Source: an uncultured Pelagibacteraceae bacterium
Lineage (GTDB): Bacteria > Pseudomonadota > Alphaproteobacteria > Pelagibacterales > Pelagibacteraceae
Length of the DNA stretch: 64,000 nt
Assembly (NCBI GenBank): GCA_902592275.1
Contig: CACJDW010000002.1
Location: forward strand, 124,001-188,000
Direction of reading: 5' to 3'
In this document: piece by piece, positions 37,801-44,844 of the stretch
How positions within the stretch are numbered: position 1 is the stretch's first letter
Layout: each line of letters begins with the position of its first letter
Program-made: the position numbers and the translations under genes
The notes under the pieces: model-generated
The model's input: the letters and a program-made list of their open reading frames with translations, nothing else
Told to the model about the DNA's origin: nothing
The model's database searches: none

Positions 37801-37969
37801 AATTTAAATTTCCTAATTGGATAAAATCTAAAACTTTCTCATTATTAGTTTGTATTTTTTTTGGTTCTTTAAAATACTCAACATCTTTAAATATTTTTTT
37901 TGCAAGAGACTTCCAATCCTCTCTATCGTATTTTTTGTTTAGTATTTGTTTGATTTCTTGTTTTTGCAT
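34847..37969 (-). CDS. Eco57I/PglX-like adenine DNA methyltransferase
   Basis: A 1040-aa protein of the large N6-adenine methyltransferase type. TFYTPRKIAKYICEEAL (about residues 375) precedes motif I DPAIGSGEFPVEL (about 447-459) and the catalytic motif IV NPPYVQI (about 613-619). The C-terminal about 350 residues look like a TaqI/Eco57I-type DNA recognition region. The N-terminal about 150 residues include VSLFELKL, which might be a remnant of a D-ExK nuclease, but no clear partner Asp is assured. It overlaps the helicase gene end by none and starts one base before the helicase stop, so they are one operon. Likely the modification arm of a defence system. Confidence 0.88.
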   Translation of the reverse strand: MQKQEIKQILNKKYDREDWKSLAKKIFKDVEYFKEPKKIQTNNEKVLDFIQLGNLNLNDNKTVSLFELKLTKNLNIYKNKIELRNLVTKFIDQYSSHGVLVVFDNQGSDYRLTFSSKYSDFDQEGNIIEVETAPKRYTYLLGENESCVTPAERLHLLSNQKDNLKIEDILSAFNVDKITDDFFNTYKKLYLKLYDELENLIKKDKNIKNTFEENKITIEEFSKKLLGQLVFIYFLQKKGWLGIKKNEDSVFKKWGSGDKNFIRNLFNKKYCKYDNFFNDVLEPLFVAFSTDLPENYYSKLDTKIPFLNGGLFDPIKNYNWLDTKITISNGLINEILDNFEMYNFTIQEEDPEEKEVAIDPEMLGKVFENLLDIKDKKSKGTFYTPRKIAKYICEEALINYLINEVGGDDKTTINQLVKNIYNFKQNNFIKKNYQLIDEKIKNIKICDPAIGSGEFPVELMNLCVSIRLSLNNFYNDKKRTSYLLKRNFIRNSIYGVDIEDSAIETAKLRLWLSLILDEEDYDKILPLPNLDYKIFKGDSLLSLESNLLGFEKKDEIALLKNEYFQTTNIKKKLELKKKIDFQFNSIMDGQVSFDFKIFFQEVFDQKQGFDLIVGNPPYVQIQKIKDRLYKSNLKNEYKVFTGNADLYCLFFEKGRELLNDKGCLAYITSNKWLKSAYGSLLRNFFLDKCNIIQLIDFKSLQIFKKASVDTSIVLLKKGSSKTIKACEISDFDKYQNFENTLKNENITLKRENLLSSWAISHGDENLLLTKIKNIKNKLDLPRNKFRRGITTGLNSVFLINEKVRKQLINEDKKNQLLIKKIVRGKNMYKYTYDKGLDYLLYIPWHFPLDAEGINGASDEAELAFKKEYKSLYKYLLNFKEDLNRRNEQETGIRYEWYVLQRPGTSFVSDFNQTKVGWMNMNRGWKFSLIDKDIFLEASCNFVADNKYAKYLVGIYSSNVHKWYFKKVGRMFDDGGYMCKVDTISEFPVVKPSSNEKIKIEKMVDLLINAPNEQNESNLNNYIYELYGLNNKEKAIVDTIK

Positions 37970-40900
37970 TTAATTGTATGACTCTGAAATTATAATTTCA
38001 GGAATAGTTTCATCGTTTATTTTTTGCGTATTATTTATATCTTCCAAAGGAAATTTTTTAAGTATTCTCAATAGACCATCAATTGTTTGAGTAATTTTTA
38101 ATTTAGTCTTTTTTGATAAGTTTTTATGTCTATTTATTTCTCTTTGTAATTCTATAAATCTTGAGTCTCGAATACATTTTTTAGCCATAAGAATTTTTTC
38201 TTTCTCAACTAAATTAAGAAAATCTGCTCTAGAACATAAATCTAAAAAAGCTAAAGCCTGTTTGCTTTGAGGACCAAGAGTTGTGTTAACACCTTGATTT
38301 TCAGAAATTTTTTCATATTGTTCCTTTTCAAATTCTTTGAGAGCTATATCGACTTGTAAGTGATGATTTTTATGCAATTGAATTGCTTTTTCATCCTTTT
38401 TTGCTTTAAAAATTTTAATTGTTTCAACAAATGTTTTTGGATGAACATTTTTTTTTTCATCCACAAGATAAAATCCATTTCTCTTTTCACTTCTAATAAA
38501 AGAAATAGTACTATTTTTTAATAAATTATTTTTTCTTCCAACACGTTGTCTTTTAGACATGTTTAAAATTTTTCTATAGTAAATTTCATTATTTTTTTTA
38601 AATTCTCTTAAGTCCATCAGAAAAGAGAGTTTTTCATTTTTCTCCTCTTCAATATCTTTATCAAATATTCCAAAAGTTTTTGTTTCTTCAGCTTCATGAT
38701 AAATTTGACTATCTTCACCTAAAGCTTCATGAAATGATTGTAACTTTAAAAAAGCTTTTTGTTCTAATTTAATATCTCCTTCTACATTTGAGGTAGGAAA
38801 AAAATTAAACACATGAATTTTATCTGCTTTACTTCCAATTCTATTAACTCTACCTATTCTCTGTATCAATCTAGTTGAATTCCAAGGGGTATCATAGTTA
38901 ATTATAATATTGGATCTATGTAAATTAATACCCTCAGCTAAGACTTCCGTTGTTATTAATATATTATAATTATTTTCCTTCTCTCCATCAAAATTTTCGT
39001 CAAATTCTGTTTGTAGTTTGGATTTTAATTTGTGTCTATTAGATGCATCAATATTTAATATTTTTTCAAAACCATCTTTTTTAAGTCTATTTAATAAATA
39101 ATCAGTTGTTACTTTAGCCTCTGAAAATATCACAACTTTACCACCAGTGTTCAAAGGTTTTTTAAAAAGATTATTTTTTAAATTGTTAATTAATATTTCA
39201 TATTTTGGATCTTCTTTTACATCTTTCCATTGATCATATAATGGTTCTATAAGTTCATAATCTTGTTTTAATTTTTTTAAAAAATCCTTATTAAAATCTT
39301 CTGGTTTATAAATATCCCCTTTGCTATCGTCGTTTAATAATATTTTTTCTAATTCTTCTTCACGATCCTCTAGAACATATTCCGAAATATCAATACTTTT
39401 CAATCCTGGAAGAATAAATATTTTTTTATTTTCAAATTGTTTTATTTTAGATTTAAGTTTAATCAAAAAGTTATAAAGAGATTTTTTAAAAGCCTCGAAA
39501 CTACTATCGAGTCTTTTAACCAACAGTGTTTTCATTATGTCAGCAAGTGCAGAATATGCTACTTCAGGAATTTCATACTTTTTTCTTGCTTCTGGGTTTA
39601 AATTTTTAATTTCATCATAAATAACGTAGTTTAGCTTACTTATGATAATAAAAGTTTTGTCATAAAGCTCCTCAAGATTTTCCTCTAAAATATAAAAAAC
39701 TTTATTAGGCTTTCCCACTTTTGGAAAAATTATTTTTTGATCATCTAAATTCTTTTTATATTGTTCAATATTCATAAGGTCAGTTCTGGTTCTTCTGATC
39801 ATGATTTGAGATATAATTTTTTCTCTTATTGAACCGTATATATCTTTTACTTGTTCTTTAATTACTTGTTTATCTTGTTCTTTACTTAATGCCTTGTACT
39901 GCTTGATTTTTTGATTAAAAAAATAATCTATATTTGAAATTTCTAAGGTTGAATTCTTTCCATCTTGAAATAATAAAATTTGATTTTTAATATCCTCTGG
40001 AGAGTTATTTAATGGAGATGCTGAAATTAAGATAATTTTTTTCTCTAGAATTGAACCATCATCTAATTTAAAATTTGTTGGTGTTTTACACAATTTTTGT
40101 AATTCATTATAAGAGTCTGCTGTATTAGATCTAAATTTATGGGCCTCATCTACAATAATTAAATCAAATGATCTAGGATCATATGCTGGTTTTTCATATA
40201 ACCAGTGAAAACTTCTATTTGGTAAAAATAAATAGTTTGGCAATCCAAAATCTTTTAAAACTTTCTCCCAATCATCCCTAATTGTCTGAGGTGCAATTAT
40301 TAATGTCTTATTTATTTTTCCCTCATATTTATGAAGATCATAATTAAATAATTTTTTGGCAATTAAAGTTGCTATTATGGTTTTACCAGTTCCAACTACA
40401 TCTGATAAAAAAAAACCTCTATGTTTCTGTAAAAGCGAAAAACCTTCGTTAACAGCATCTGCCTGGTAATCTAATTTTTTATAGTTTGGAGGAAGATCGT
40501 TTATTGAACTTGGATCAAAATCAACACTTGATCCAAAGTATTCGATTAACATTTTATAATAAAGTTCATAAGGTGTAATACTGTCCGATAAATATGTTTC
40601 ATTGATTAATTTTTTAATATTTTCTTTAACTACCTCAGCTGGAAGAATTTCTATTGACTCATTCCATAATTTTTCAAATTCTTTTGATGCATAATTCACA
40701 TCATCATAATCTCTAAGCTCAACATTAAATTCATAATTAGATTCAGGTAAAGCCCCTATACCAGTAGCAGATAAATTCGATGAGCCAGTTATTACACTGC
40801 CTGAGTTATGTTTGTTAAATGGTTTTGGTTTAAAAATATATATCTTAGCATGAATATTTTTAGATGGATGGGCTGCAATTTCTATTTTTTTGGAACTAAT

Positions 40901-41245
40901 ATCTTTAATAAATTCCAAAATACCTTCTTCAGTTTCTTTATTGTATGGTGAATTTTGAATATCACTTTTAAGATCTTTGTTTAATTCCTCTAAAATTTTT
41001 TGTTCATTGGTTGCAAATTCTAATCCAATTTGATGATAATGTTTGATGGCTTTATCAACATTAATTCCAACAAGTATTCTTATTTTAGGAACTTTTTTTA
41101 AAAATTTTCTGATCTTAAAATATCCTGAAGCTCTTAAATATCCAACCAAAGCATCAAAATCGTTTACTTTGGTGTATTTAAAAATACCCTCAAATTTTTT
41201 ATAGAGAGTGTTATCACCTTGATTTGTAAAAAATTTTGTAGTCAT
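37970..41245 (-). CDS. PLD-nuclease/SNF2-helicase fusion protein
   Basis: A 1091-aa protein. An N-terminal phospholipase-D-like domain has HAK at about residue 131 and GSSNLSATG about 25 residues later, the HxK...GSxN core of PLD nucleases. A SNF2-type helicase follows: VVGTGKTIIATLIAKKLF (about 282-299), VDEAHKFRS (about 365-373), LISASPLNNS (about 408-417), and C-terminal ITTEVLAEGINL (about 760) and QRIGRVNRIG (about 793-802). The rest is charged and helical. Together with the downstream methyltransferase it forms a candidate ATP-dependent restriction or phage-defence pair. It resembles parts of DISARM (helicase, methylase, PLD) but drmA and drmB are absent. Confidence 0.87.
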   Translation of the reverse strand: MTTKFFTNQGDNTLYKKFEGIFKYTKVNDFDALVGYLRASGYFKIRKFLKKVPKIRILVGINVDKAIKHYHQIGLEFATNEQKILEELNKDLKSDIQNSPYNKETEEGILEFIKDISSKKIEIAAHPSKNIHAKIYIFKPKPFNKHNSGSVITGSSNLSATGIGALPESNYEFNVELRDYDDVNYASKEFEKLWNESIEILPAEVVKENIKKLINETYLSDSITPYELYYKMLIEYFGSSVDFDPSSINDLPPNYKKLDYQADAVNEGFSLLQKHRGFFLSDVVGTGKTIIATLIAKKLFNYDLHKYEGKINKTLIIAPQTIRDDWEKVLKDFGLPNYLFLPNRSFHWLYEKPAYDPRSFDLIIVDEAHKFRSNTADSYNELQKLCKTPTNFKLDDGSILEKKIILISASPLNNSPEDIKNQILLFQDGKNSTLEISNIDYFFNQKIKQYKALSKEQDKQVIKEQVKDIYGSIREKIISQIMIRRTRTDLMNIEQYKKNLDDQKIIFPKVGKPNKVFYILEENLEELYDKTFIIISKLNYVIYDEIKNLNPEARKKYEIPEVAYSALADIMKTLLVKRLDSSFEAFKKSLYNFLIKLKSKIKQFENKKIFILPGLKSIDISEYVLEDREEELEKILLNDDSKGDIYKPEDFNKDFLKKLKQDYELIEPLYDQWKDVKEDPKYEILINNLKNNLFKKPLNTGGKVVIFSEAKVTTDYLLNRLKKDGFEKILNIDASNRHKLKSKLQTEFDENFDGEKENNYNILITTEVLAEGINLHRSNIIINYDTPWNSTRLIQRIGRVNRIGSKADKIHVFNFFPTSNVEGDIKLEQKAFLKLQSFHEALGEDSQIYHEAEETKTFGIFDKDIEEEKNEKLSFLMDLREFKKNNEIYYRKILNMSKRQRVGRKNNLLKNSTISFIRSEKRNGFYLVDEKKNVHPKTFVETIKIFKAKKDEKAIQLHKNHHLQVDIALKEFEKEQYEKISENQGVNTTLGPQSKQALAFLDLCSRADFLNLVEKEKILMAKKCIRDSRFIELQREINRHKNLSKKTKLKITQTIDGLLRILKKFPLEDINNTQKINDETIPEIIISESYN

Positions 41246-41328
41246 AATTTAAACTAAATAAAATTATTTAATTTTAATTATAGCTAGTAATTTTAATAAA
41301 ATCATGAAAATTTATTAATATAAATATA

Positions 41329-42426
41329 ATGAAAAAAATTAGATATAGAAAAATTCTTTTTGAGAGATATTTAGTTTTTAAGGATTTAATACAATTAGAG
41401 TCAGATGCTTATGGTTATTGGCCTAATTATAGACCAATGAAATATTTTCATGATGACTGGGCAAAAAAAATTTTAAAATTAAATAAAGAAATAGAAAAGT
41501 TTCCCTCAAAACATAGATATGACCATCAATTTATTACTGAGTTATTAAAATATAACTTAAAAATGTATCGTAATGGAGAGTACTATTCGACAACTTTTTT
41601 GAAAACACTTATTCCCGTTAATTTAAATAAGAAATCACTTATAAATTTATTAAAGCATATAAAGTATTTTAGAGATGCAAGAATGGATACTTTAATGGGC
41701 TTTATAGTTATGAGAGCTAGGTTAGAGGAAATGATACTTAATTTGTTTTTTTTGTTTAAATCAAAAAATTTAATCAAATTAAAAAAATGGAATGATTTGT
41801 TTGTTTTGATTCATAAAATAAATTACTCAAATTATGATTATGAAATTGGTTTAAAAATTAGAAAAAGAGATAGAAAATTTAAAAATTTTTTAGAAAAGAT
41901 AATTAAAAAAGACAGTAAATTACACATCAATGATATGATTAAATTTGTAATAAGTAAAAAAACTTTAAAAGACGATTATCGCCCAAGCTTTTATGCCAGT
42001 GAAAAAGAAGCTATTGAAAATCAAAATAAATATTTAAGTAAAAAAGAAATTTTAAATTTAAAAAGATTTAGTAAATTTTTAGATTCAAGTAAAGATATAA
42101 GAAAATTTGGTAATTTCTCTTTGAAACCAATTGTAGAACTGTATTCGCTTCTAAGTGATGAATTACATCCTAATAATCTATTTTTGAGAAATATATTAAC
42201 CTCTACAAAATCAGATGTTGAGTTATCTATAATTCTTAAAGATCACATTCAGAAACTTTATAAATGTAGTGAATTTATTACAGATACTTCTGAAATAATT
42301 TACAAACAAAATATAGGTATTTTAGATTTTTTTATAAATAAGATAGATGGCTCAAAAAAAGATAAATTAATTTTAGATGGTTTTAATCAAAGTGTTCAAA
42401 ATAATTTAAATAAATTTAAAAAATAA
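41329..42426 (+). CDS. 365-aa mostly helical protein of unknown function
   Basis: Not recognised. It is Lys/Ile/Asn-rich, without signal peptide or membrane segment, and appears helical throughout. Near residue 270 is YSLLSDELHPNNLFLR, a pattern seen in HEPN-like DUF5677-type proteins where Tyr, Ser and HPN are conserved; the usual catalytic Arg of RxxxxH is not evident. It is divergent from the PLD-helicase with 83 bases between starts, in the defence island, so a toxin-like or accessory role is possible but unproven. Confidence 0.65.
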   Translation: MKKIRYRKILFERYLVFKDLIQLESDAYGYWPNYRPMKYFHDDWAKKILKLNKEIEKFPSKHRYDHQFITELLKYNLKMYRNGEYYSTTFLKTLIPVNLNKKSLINLLKHIKYFRDARMDTLMGFIVMRARLEEMILNLFFLFKSKNLIKLKKWNDLFVLIHKINYSNYDYEIGLKIRKRDRKFKNFLEKIIKKDSKLHINDMIKFVISKKTLKDDYRPSFYASEKEAIENQNKYLSKKEILNLKRFSKFLDSSKDIRKFGNFSLKPIVELYSLLSDELHPNNLFLRNILTSTKSDVELSIILKDHIQKLYKCSEFITDTSEIIYKQNIGILDFFINKIDGSKKDKLILDGFNQSVQNNLNKFKK

Positions 42427-42497
42427 TATTCCAAATTTCTTCTTTCGGTCATTATGATGACTTAATCTAGACATTAAATTATGTTCTTATAATTTTC

Positions 42498-42806
42498 ATG
42501 AAAATTAATGAAATTCATGAAGTTTCTAGGATAATATCTAAAGATTTAAGATTATTTATAGATCCAATTAGACTAATAGTTCCTTTATTATTTTCACACG
42601 CTAAAAACAAAAGGGATTTCTTTATTCTATTTGAGTTATCTAAATTTCAATCAATTAGAAACAATATATTAAATATAATCAAAAAAGACCAAGCTATCCC
42701 AATGAAACTTGAAGAGATAATAAGAAAAAGATCAAACAAAAGAATAATGAGTAAAATCAATATTTTATTAAAAAAAATTGATAATAATGAGGAGGTCAGT
42801 TTATGA
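42498..42806 (+). CDS. 102-aa basic protein of unknown function
   Basis: Not recognised. A 102-aa, Lys/Ile-rich, helical, basic protein. The region around residues 20-36 (IDPIRLIVPLLFSHAKN) is hydrophobic, but not clearly a membrane helix. Its stop overlaps by four bases the ATG of the next gene (ATGA), so the two are translationally coupled. Confidence 0.5.
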   Translation: MKINEIHEVSRIISKDLRLFIDPIRLIVPLLFSHAKNKRDFFILFELSKFQSIRNNILNIIKKDQAIPMKLEEIIRKRSNKRIMSKINILLKKIDNNEEVSL

Positions 42807-42994
42807 TTGATTACTTATTTTATTTGTGTGTTGATATTCTTGTATGGTTAGCAAAAGCTACAGGAACAACGTATGAATTTGTTAATATAGTAATATTTGT
42901 TTTAGGATATCCATTATTTGTAATAGCGTTGTTGCTAGTAATTTATTTTCAATATAAAAAAATTAAAAAAATAGAAAATAATTTTGATTTATGA
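42803..42994 (+). CDS. 63-aa membrane protein of unknown function
   Basis: A 63-aa protein with two hydrophobic stretches (about residues 3-18 and 26-48) and a short charged tail KKIKKIENN. A full ribosome binding site AGGAGGT (42790-42796) precedes the ATG by six bases, unusually strong for this window, and the gene overlaps the previous one by four bases. Strong translation signal supports reality. Function unknown; small membrane proteins in defence islands can be toxins or effectors, which is speculation here. Confidence 0.6.
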   Translation: MIDYLFYLCVDILVWLAKATGTTYEFVNIVIFVLGYPLFVIALLLVIYFQYKKIKKIENNFDL

Positions 42995-43154
42995 ATTTCT
43001 AATAGTATTTTTAATTAAACAATTTCTAAGTTTAATTAATTTAATTATAGAAATTTTACTTTTAGGTTATTTCCCTCTTTGGTTTATTAAAAAAATTAAT
43101 CTTTTAAAAAACATAATTCAGTCAAAAATAAAACACCAAAGAATGATTTACTGA
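42984..43154 (+). CDS. candidate 56-aa TTG-start membrane protein
   Basis: An open frame of 56 codons begins at TTG 42984, inside the last codons of the 63-aa gene, and ends TGA at 43152-43154. The product is hydrophobic for about 35 residues (LIVFLIKQFLSLINLIIEIL and on) and then Lys-rich, like a membrane anchor with a basic tail. No ribosome binding site is seen; translation would depend on coupling to the preceding gene. A frame of this length has a low but real chance in AT-rich DNA. Confidence 0.35.
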   Translation: MIYEFLIVFLIKQFLSLINLIIEILLLGYFPLWFIKKINLLKNIIQSKIKHQRMIY

Positions 43155-43170
43155 TTAAATGCATTGGATT

Positions 43171-43247
43171 TCAATCCTTTTCTATCGTATTCCGCTGTTT
43201 TTATTATCTCCCTTGTTGCGTAATTCGAACAAGCAGAAAAGGATTGA
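43171..43247. other. long hairpin in the island's 316-bp gap
   Basis: The 13-base arm TCAATCCTTTTCT (43171-43183) is perfectly complementary to AGAAAAGGATTGA (43235-43247), with a 51-base loop holding a second 6-bp stem (CTTGTT 43212-43217 with AACAAG 43228-43233). This is the main structure in the gap 42995-43310, apart from the TTG frame. It has no T-run, so it is not a terminator of the usual kind. It could be a small RNA, an mRNA leader structure for the downstream gene, or a recombination site. Confidence 0.55.
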
Positions 43248-43310
43248 GTCTATTACCAATTATAAACTTTTAACCTTAAAAAAATTAACTAACCTTAGGA
43301 GTTCTAATAC

Positions 43311-43496
43311 ATGGAAATAAACCGTGTCTGTAAGTATTGCCACGTGAATACATACATTGCATACGACAATTGTAGCCCCGTATACAAACAATCATTTAAA
43401 TTTGAAATAAAACCTGGAGAACACAACAGTTTAGTCTGGGATAAAATTATAAAAATTTTTAGAAAACATGGATACAAAGTGGAGCTCAAATCATGA
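43311..43496 (+). CDS. 61-aa Cys-containing protein of unknown function
   Basis: A 61-aa protein starting MEINRVCKYCHVN, with CxxC at residues 7-10 and another Cys at 21, which may bind zinc or iron. AGGAG at 43297-43301 lies nine bases before the ATG. Its stop overlaps the ATG of the next gene by four bases (ATGA), so the two are coupled. An opposite-strand frame of the same size is judged a shadow. Function unknown. Confidence 0.6.
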   Translation: MEINRVCKYCHVNTYIAYDNCSPVYKQSFKFEIKPGEHNSLVWDKIIKIFRKHGYKVELKS

Positions 43497-44053
43497 AGAG
43501 AGTTTTGCTTATTATTTTATTACATTTATCACTATTTTTTATTATATTTGCATATCAAGCCCAAGCCGAAGAAGAATGGACAATTGATACCTTCAAAGAT
43601 TTAACTTATGCAAGGGTTTATGGTGAAGTAACACATGGTGATAGTTTAAACTTTTTTATCTCAAGAAATGATGATTGTTTAAAAGTTTATAATAATTTTA
43701 CTTTCTATACTTATGAAAAGCCTGGTGACATTAAACAATTAATAGATAAGAACATCCCTATTAAATTAAATGGAACTGATTTAACCGCAAATGTAATGAG
43801 TGTTTCCCCTTTCTTAATGGGATACAGAGTGTCTTTTAGCCTTGGTACGTTTCCAATCAGAGATTACATCTACTTCTTAAAAGAATTTTATGATGAATTT
43901 CAAAAGTATGAGATTGAAATTGTTGATGGAATAGATTTCAAGGCAGCAAAATACTTTGATGTTAGAGTTAACAATTGGAAGTTAGATAATCTTGTTCCAT
44001 CTGTGCTAGAGGCACACAAGAGATGTAAAGAAATTAGCGATCTGGATAGTTAA
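43493..44053 (+). CDS. exported protein of unknown function
   Basis: A 186-aa protein with a clear signal peptide (MKRVLL, hydrophobic core, cleavage near AQAEEE) and an otherwise soluble body; two Cys are far apart (about residues 63 and 179). Expected in the periplasm or on the surface. Coupled to the 61-aa gene. It is inside the repeat-bounded region and has no recognised domain. Why an exported protein lies beside a defence-type pair is unclear. Confidence 0.65.
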   Translation: MKRVLLIILLHLSLFFIIFAYQAQAEEEWTIDTFKDLTYARVYGEVTHGDSLNFFISRNDDCLKVYNNFTFYTYEKPGDIKQLIDKNIPIKLNGTDLTANVMSVSPFLMGYRVSFSLGTFPIRDYIYFLKEFYDEFQKYEIEIVDGIDFKAAKYFDVRVNNWKLDNLVPSVLEAHKRCKEISDLDS

Positions 44054-44056
44054 TGT

Positions 44057-44089
44057 TTTATCTAAAAATCCTCTAGTTTTTTACCTAGT
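44057..44089 (+). repeat. 33-bp direct repeat, right copy (B')
   Basis: 31 of 33 bases match 34670-34702 in the same orientation. The first 12 bases are seen a third time at about 44275, directly upstream of the truncated gene copy. Confidence 0.85.
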
Positions 44090-44154
44090 TCGTATCTAAA
44101 ATTTATGAGTCTTAATGCGAATTATTTTTAATTAGTTTTTAATTATCCGCGTAA

Positions 44155-44194
44155 CTAGTGTGAAGTAGTGTGAGGTAGTGTCAGGTAGTGTGTA
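44155..44194 (+). repeat. four 10-bp tandem repeats near the right island edge
   Basis: Four units of the 10-base motif GTAGTGTGAG and variants (CTAGTGTGAA, GTAGTGTGAG, GTAGTGTCAG, GTAGTGTGTA) stand directly before CCACTAG and the right 58-bp repeat. Similar bases (CACACTTCACTA on the complement) are found just beyond the left repeat at 34650-34661. Such arrays can bind proteins, for example accessory factors of recombination. Confidence 0.7.
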
Positions 44195-44197
44195 CCA

Positions 44198-44266
44198 CTA
44201 GCACCCCAAATAATCGCCAGCTTCCTGAATAATTTTCCAGAGTTTACTTGCGTTTTCTTTGTTCAT
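44198..44266 (-). pseudogene. truncated copy of the 75-residue gene
   Basis: ATG at 44266-44264 starts 19 codons identical to those following the start codon of the gene at 34425-34652, then the frame leaves the match and stops at TAG (44200-44198) after 22 residues. The upstream 11 bases to the stop of the 155-aa gene suggest that these two formed an operon before the insertion. Confidence 0.75.
44208..44265 (+). repeat. 58-bp direct repeat, right copy (A')
   Basis: Perfect match to 34594-34651. It carries the original-looking ATG context of the truncated gene copy. Confidence 0.95.
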
Positions 44267-44277
44267 ACAGTTTAGTT

Positions 44278-44745
44278 TTATCTAAAAAATAAATTTTTTC
44301 TAATATCTATAATTTCTCTGATCTGTTTGTCTTTAATAGCATTCCAAGAAACAAATAAAGTACATAATTGATACAAGGCAAATATCTCATTTTTTTGATT
44401 TTGTGATAAATTACTATCTGCTTCAACATAGTTTTCAAAATAAGAAATTTTATTTCTTGCACAGTTTAAATAATATTTACAAGCATCTGTTACTGTAGCA
44501 GTTGACCACCAGTTAGAGTCTCTGAAAAGATTAGATATTTCTTGATAGAAAGAACTTGTTTCAGAAATAGTTAAATCTTTTTGAACATTTTCTGAAAATT
44601 GATCTAATTCAAATTGAATTAAAGCTAATATCTTTTTTTCGCTACTTCTCTTCACAAGTAGTTCAATGACATTTTTATATGACATTGATTGGATTTTATT
44701 CCAATTTTCAAAAAAATCATTTGGTGCTTTGTTGAGATCACTCAT
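44278..44745 (-). CDS. 155-aa protein of unknown function
   Basis: Not recognised. A soluble, helical 155-aa protein; it contains NWWSTATVTDACKYYLNCARNK in the middle (key residues W-W, C, C). The ATG at 44745 is preferred over a GTG 36 bases upstream, since neither has a clear ribosome site but ATG is the normal start. It lies 11 bases before the truncated gene copy and is probably part of the old chromosomal neighbourhood of the 75-residue gene. Confidence 0.6.
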   Translation of the reverse strand: MSDLNKAPNDFFENWNKIQSMSYKNVIELLVKRSSEKKILALIQFELDQFSENVQKDLTISETSSFYQEISNLFRDSNWWSTATVTDACKYYLNCARNKISYFENYVEADSNLSQNQKNEIFALYQLCTLFVSWNAIKDKQIREIIDIRKNLFFR

Positions 44746-44844
44746 ATTTTTTAAAATTTTTAAATTTACTATTGAAATCACACTAAATTAACTATGCCAA
44801 TATTAACAGTTTTAATTTTAAATTTTTAGTCTAGTGGAAATTAA

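Noticed and set aside
34847-41245. A complete DISARM or BREX locus
   Set aside because: Only a methylase and a PLD-helicase are present; drmA, drmB (DUF1998), pglZ, brxC and other partners are missing within 10 kb on either side.
43171-43247. Intrinsic terminator or known riboswitch
   Set aside because: There is no T-run after the stem and none of the conserved cores of common riboswitch classes is seen.
43304-43489. 61-codon frame on the minus strand
   Set aside because: Lies opposite the plus-strand 61-aa gene, which has a ribosome binding site and a coupled ATGA overlap with the next gene.
44155-44194. Possible CRISPR array
   Set aside because: Units are only 10 bases, contiguous, without spacers, and no cas gene is near.
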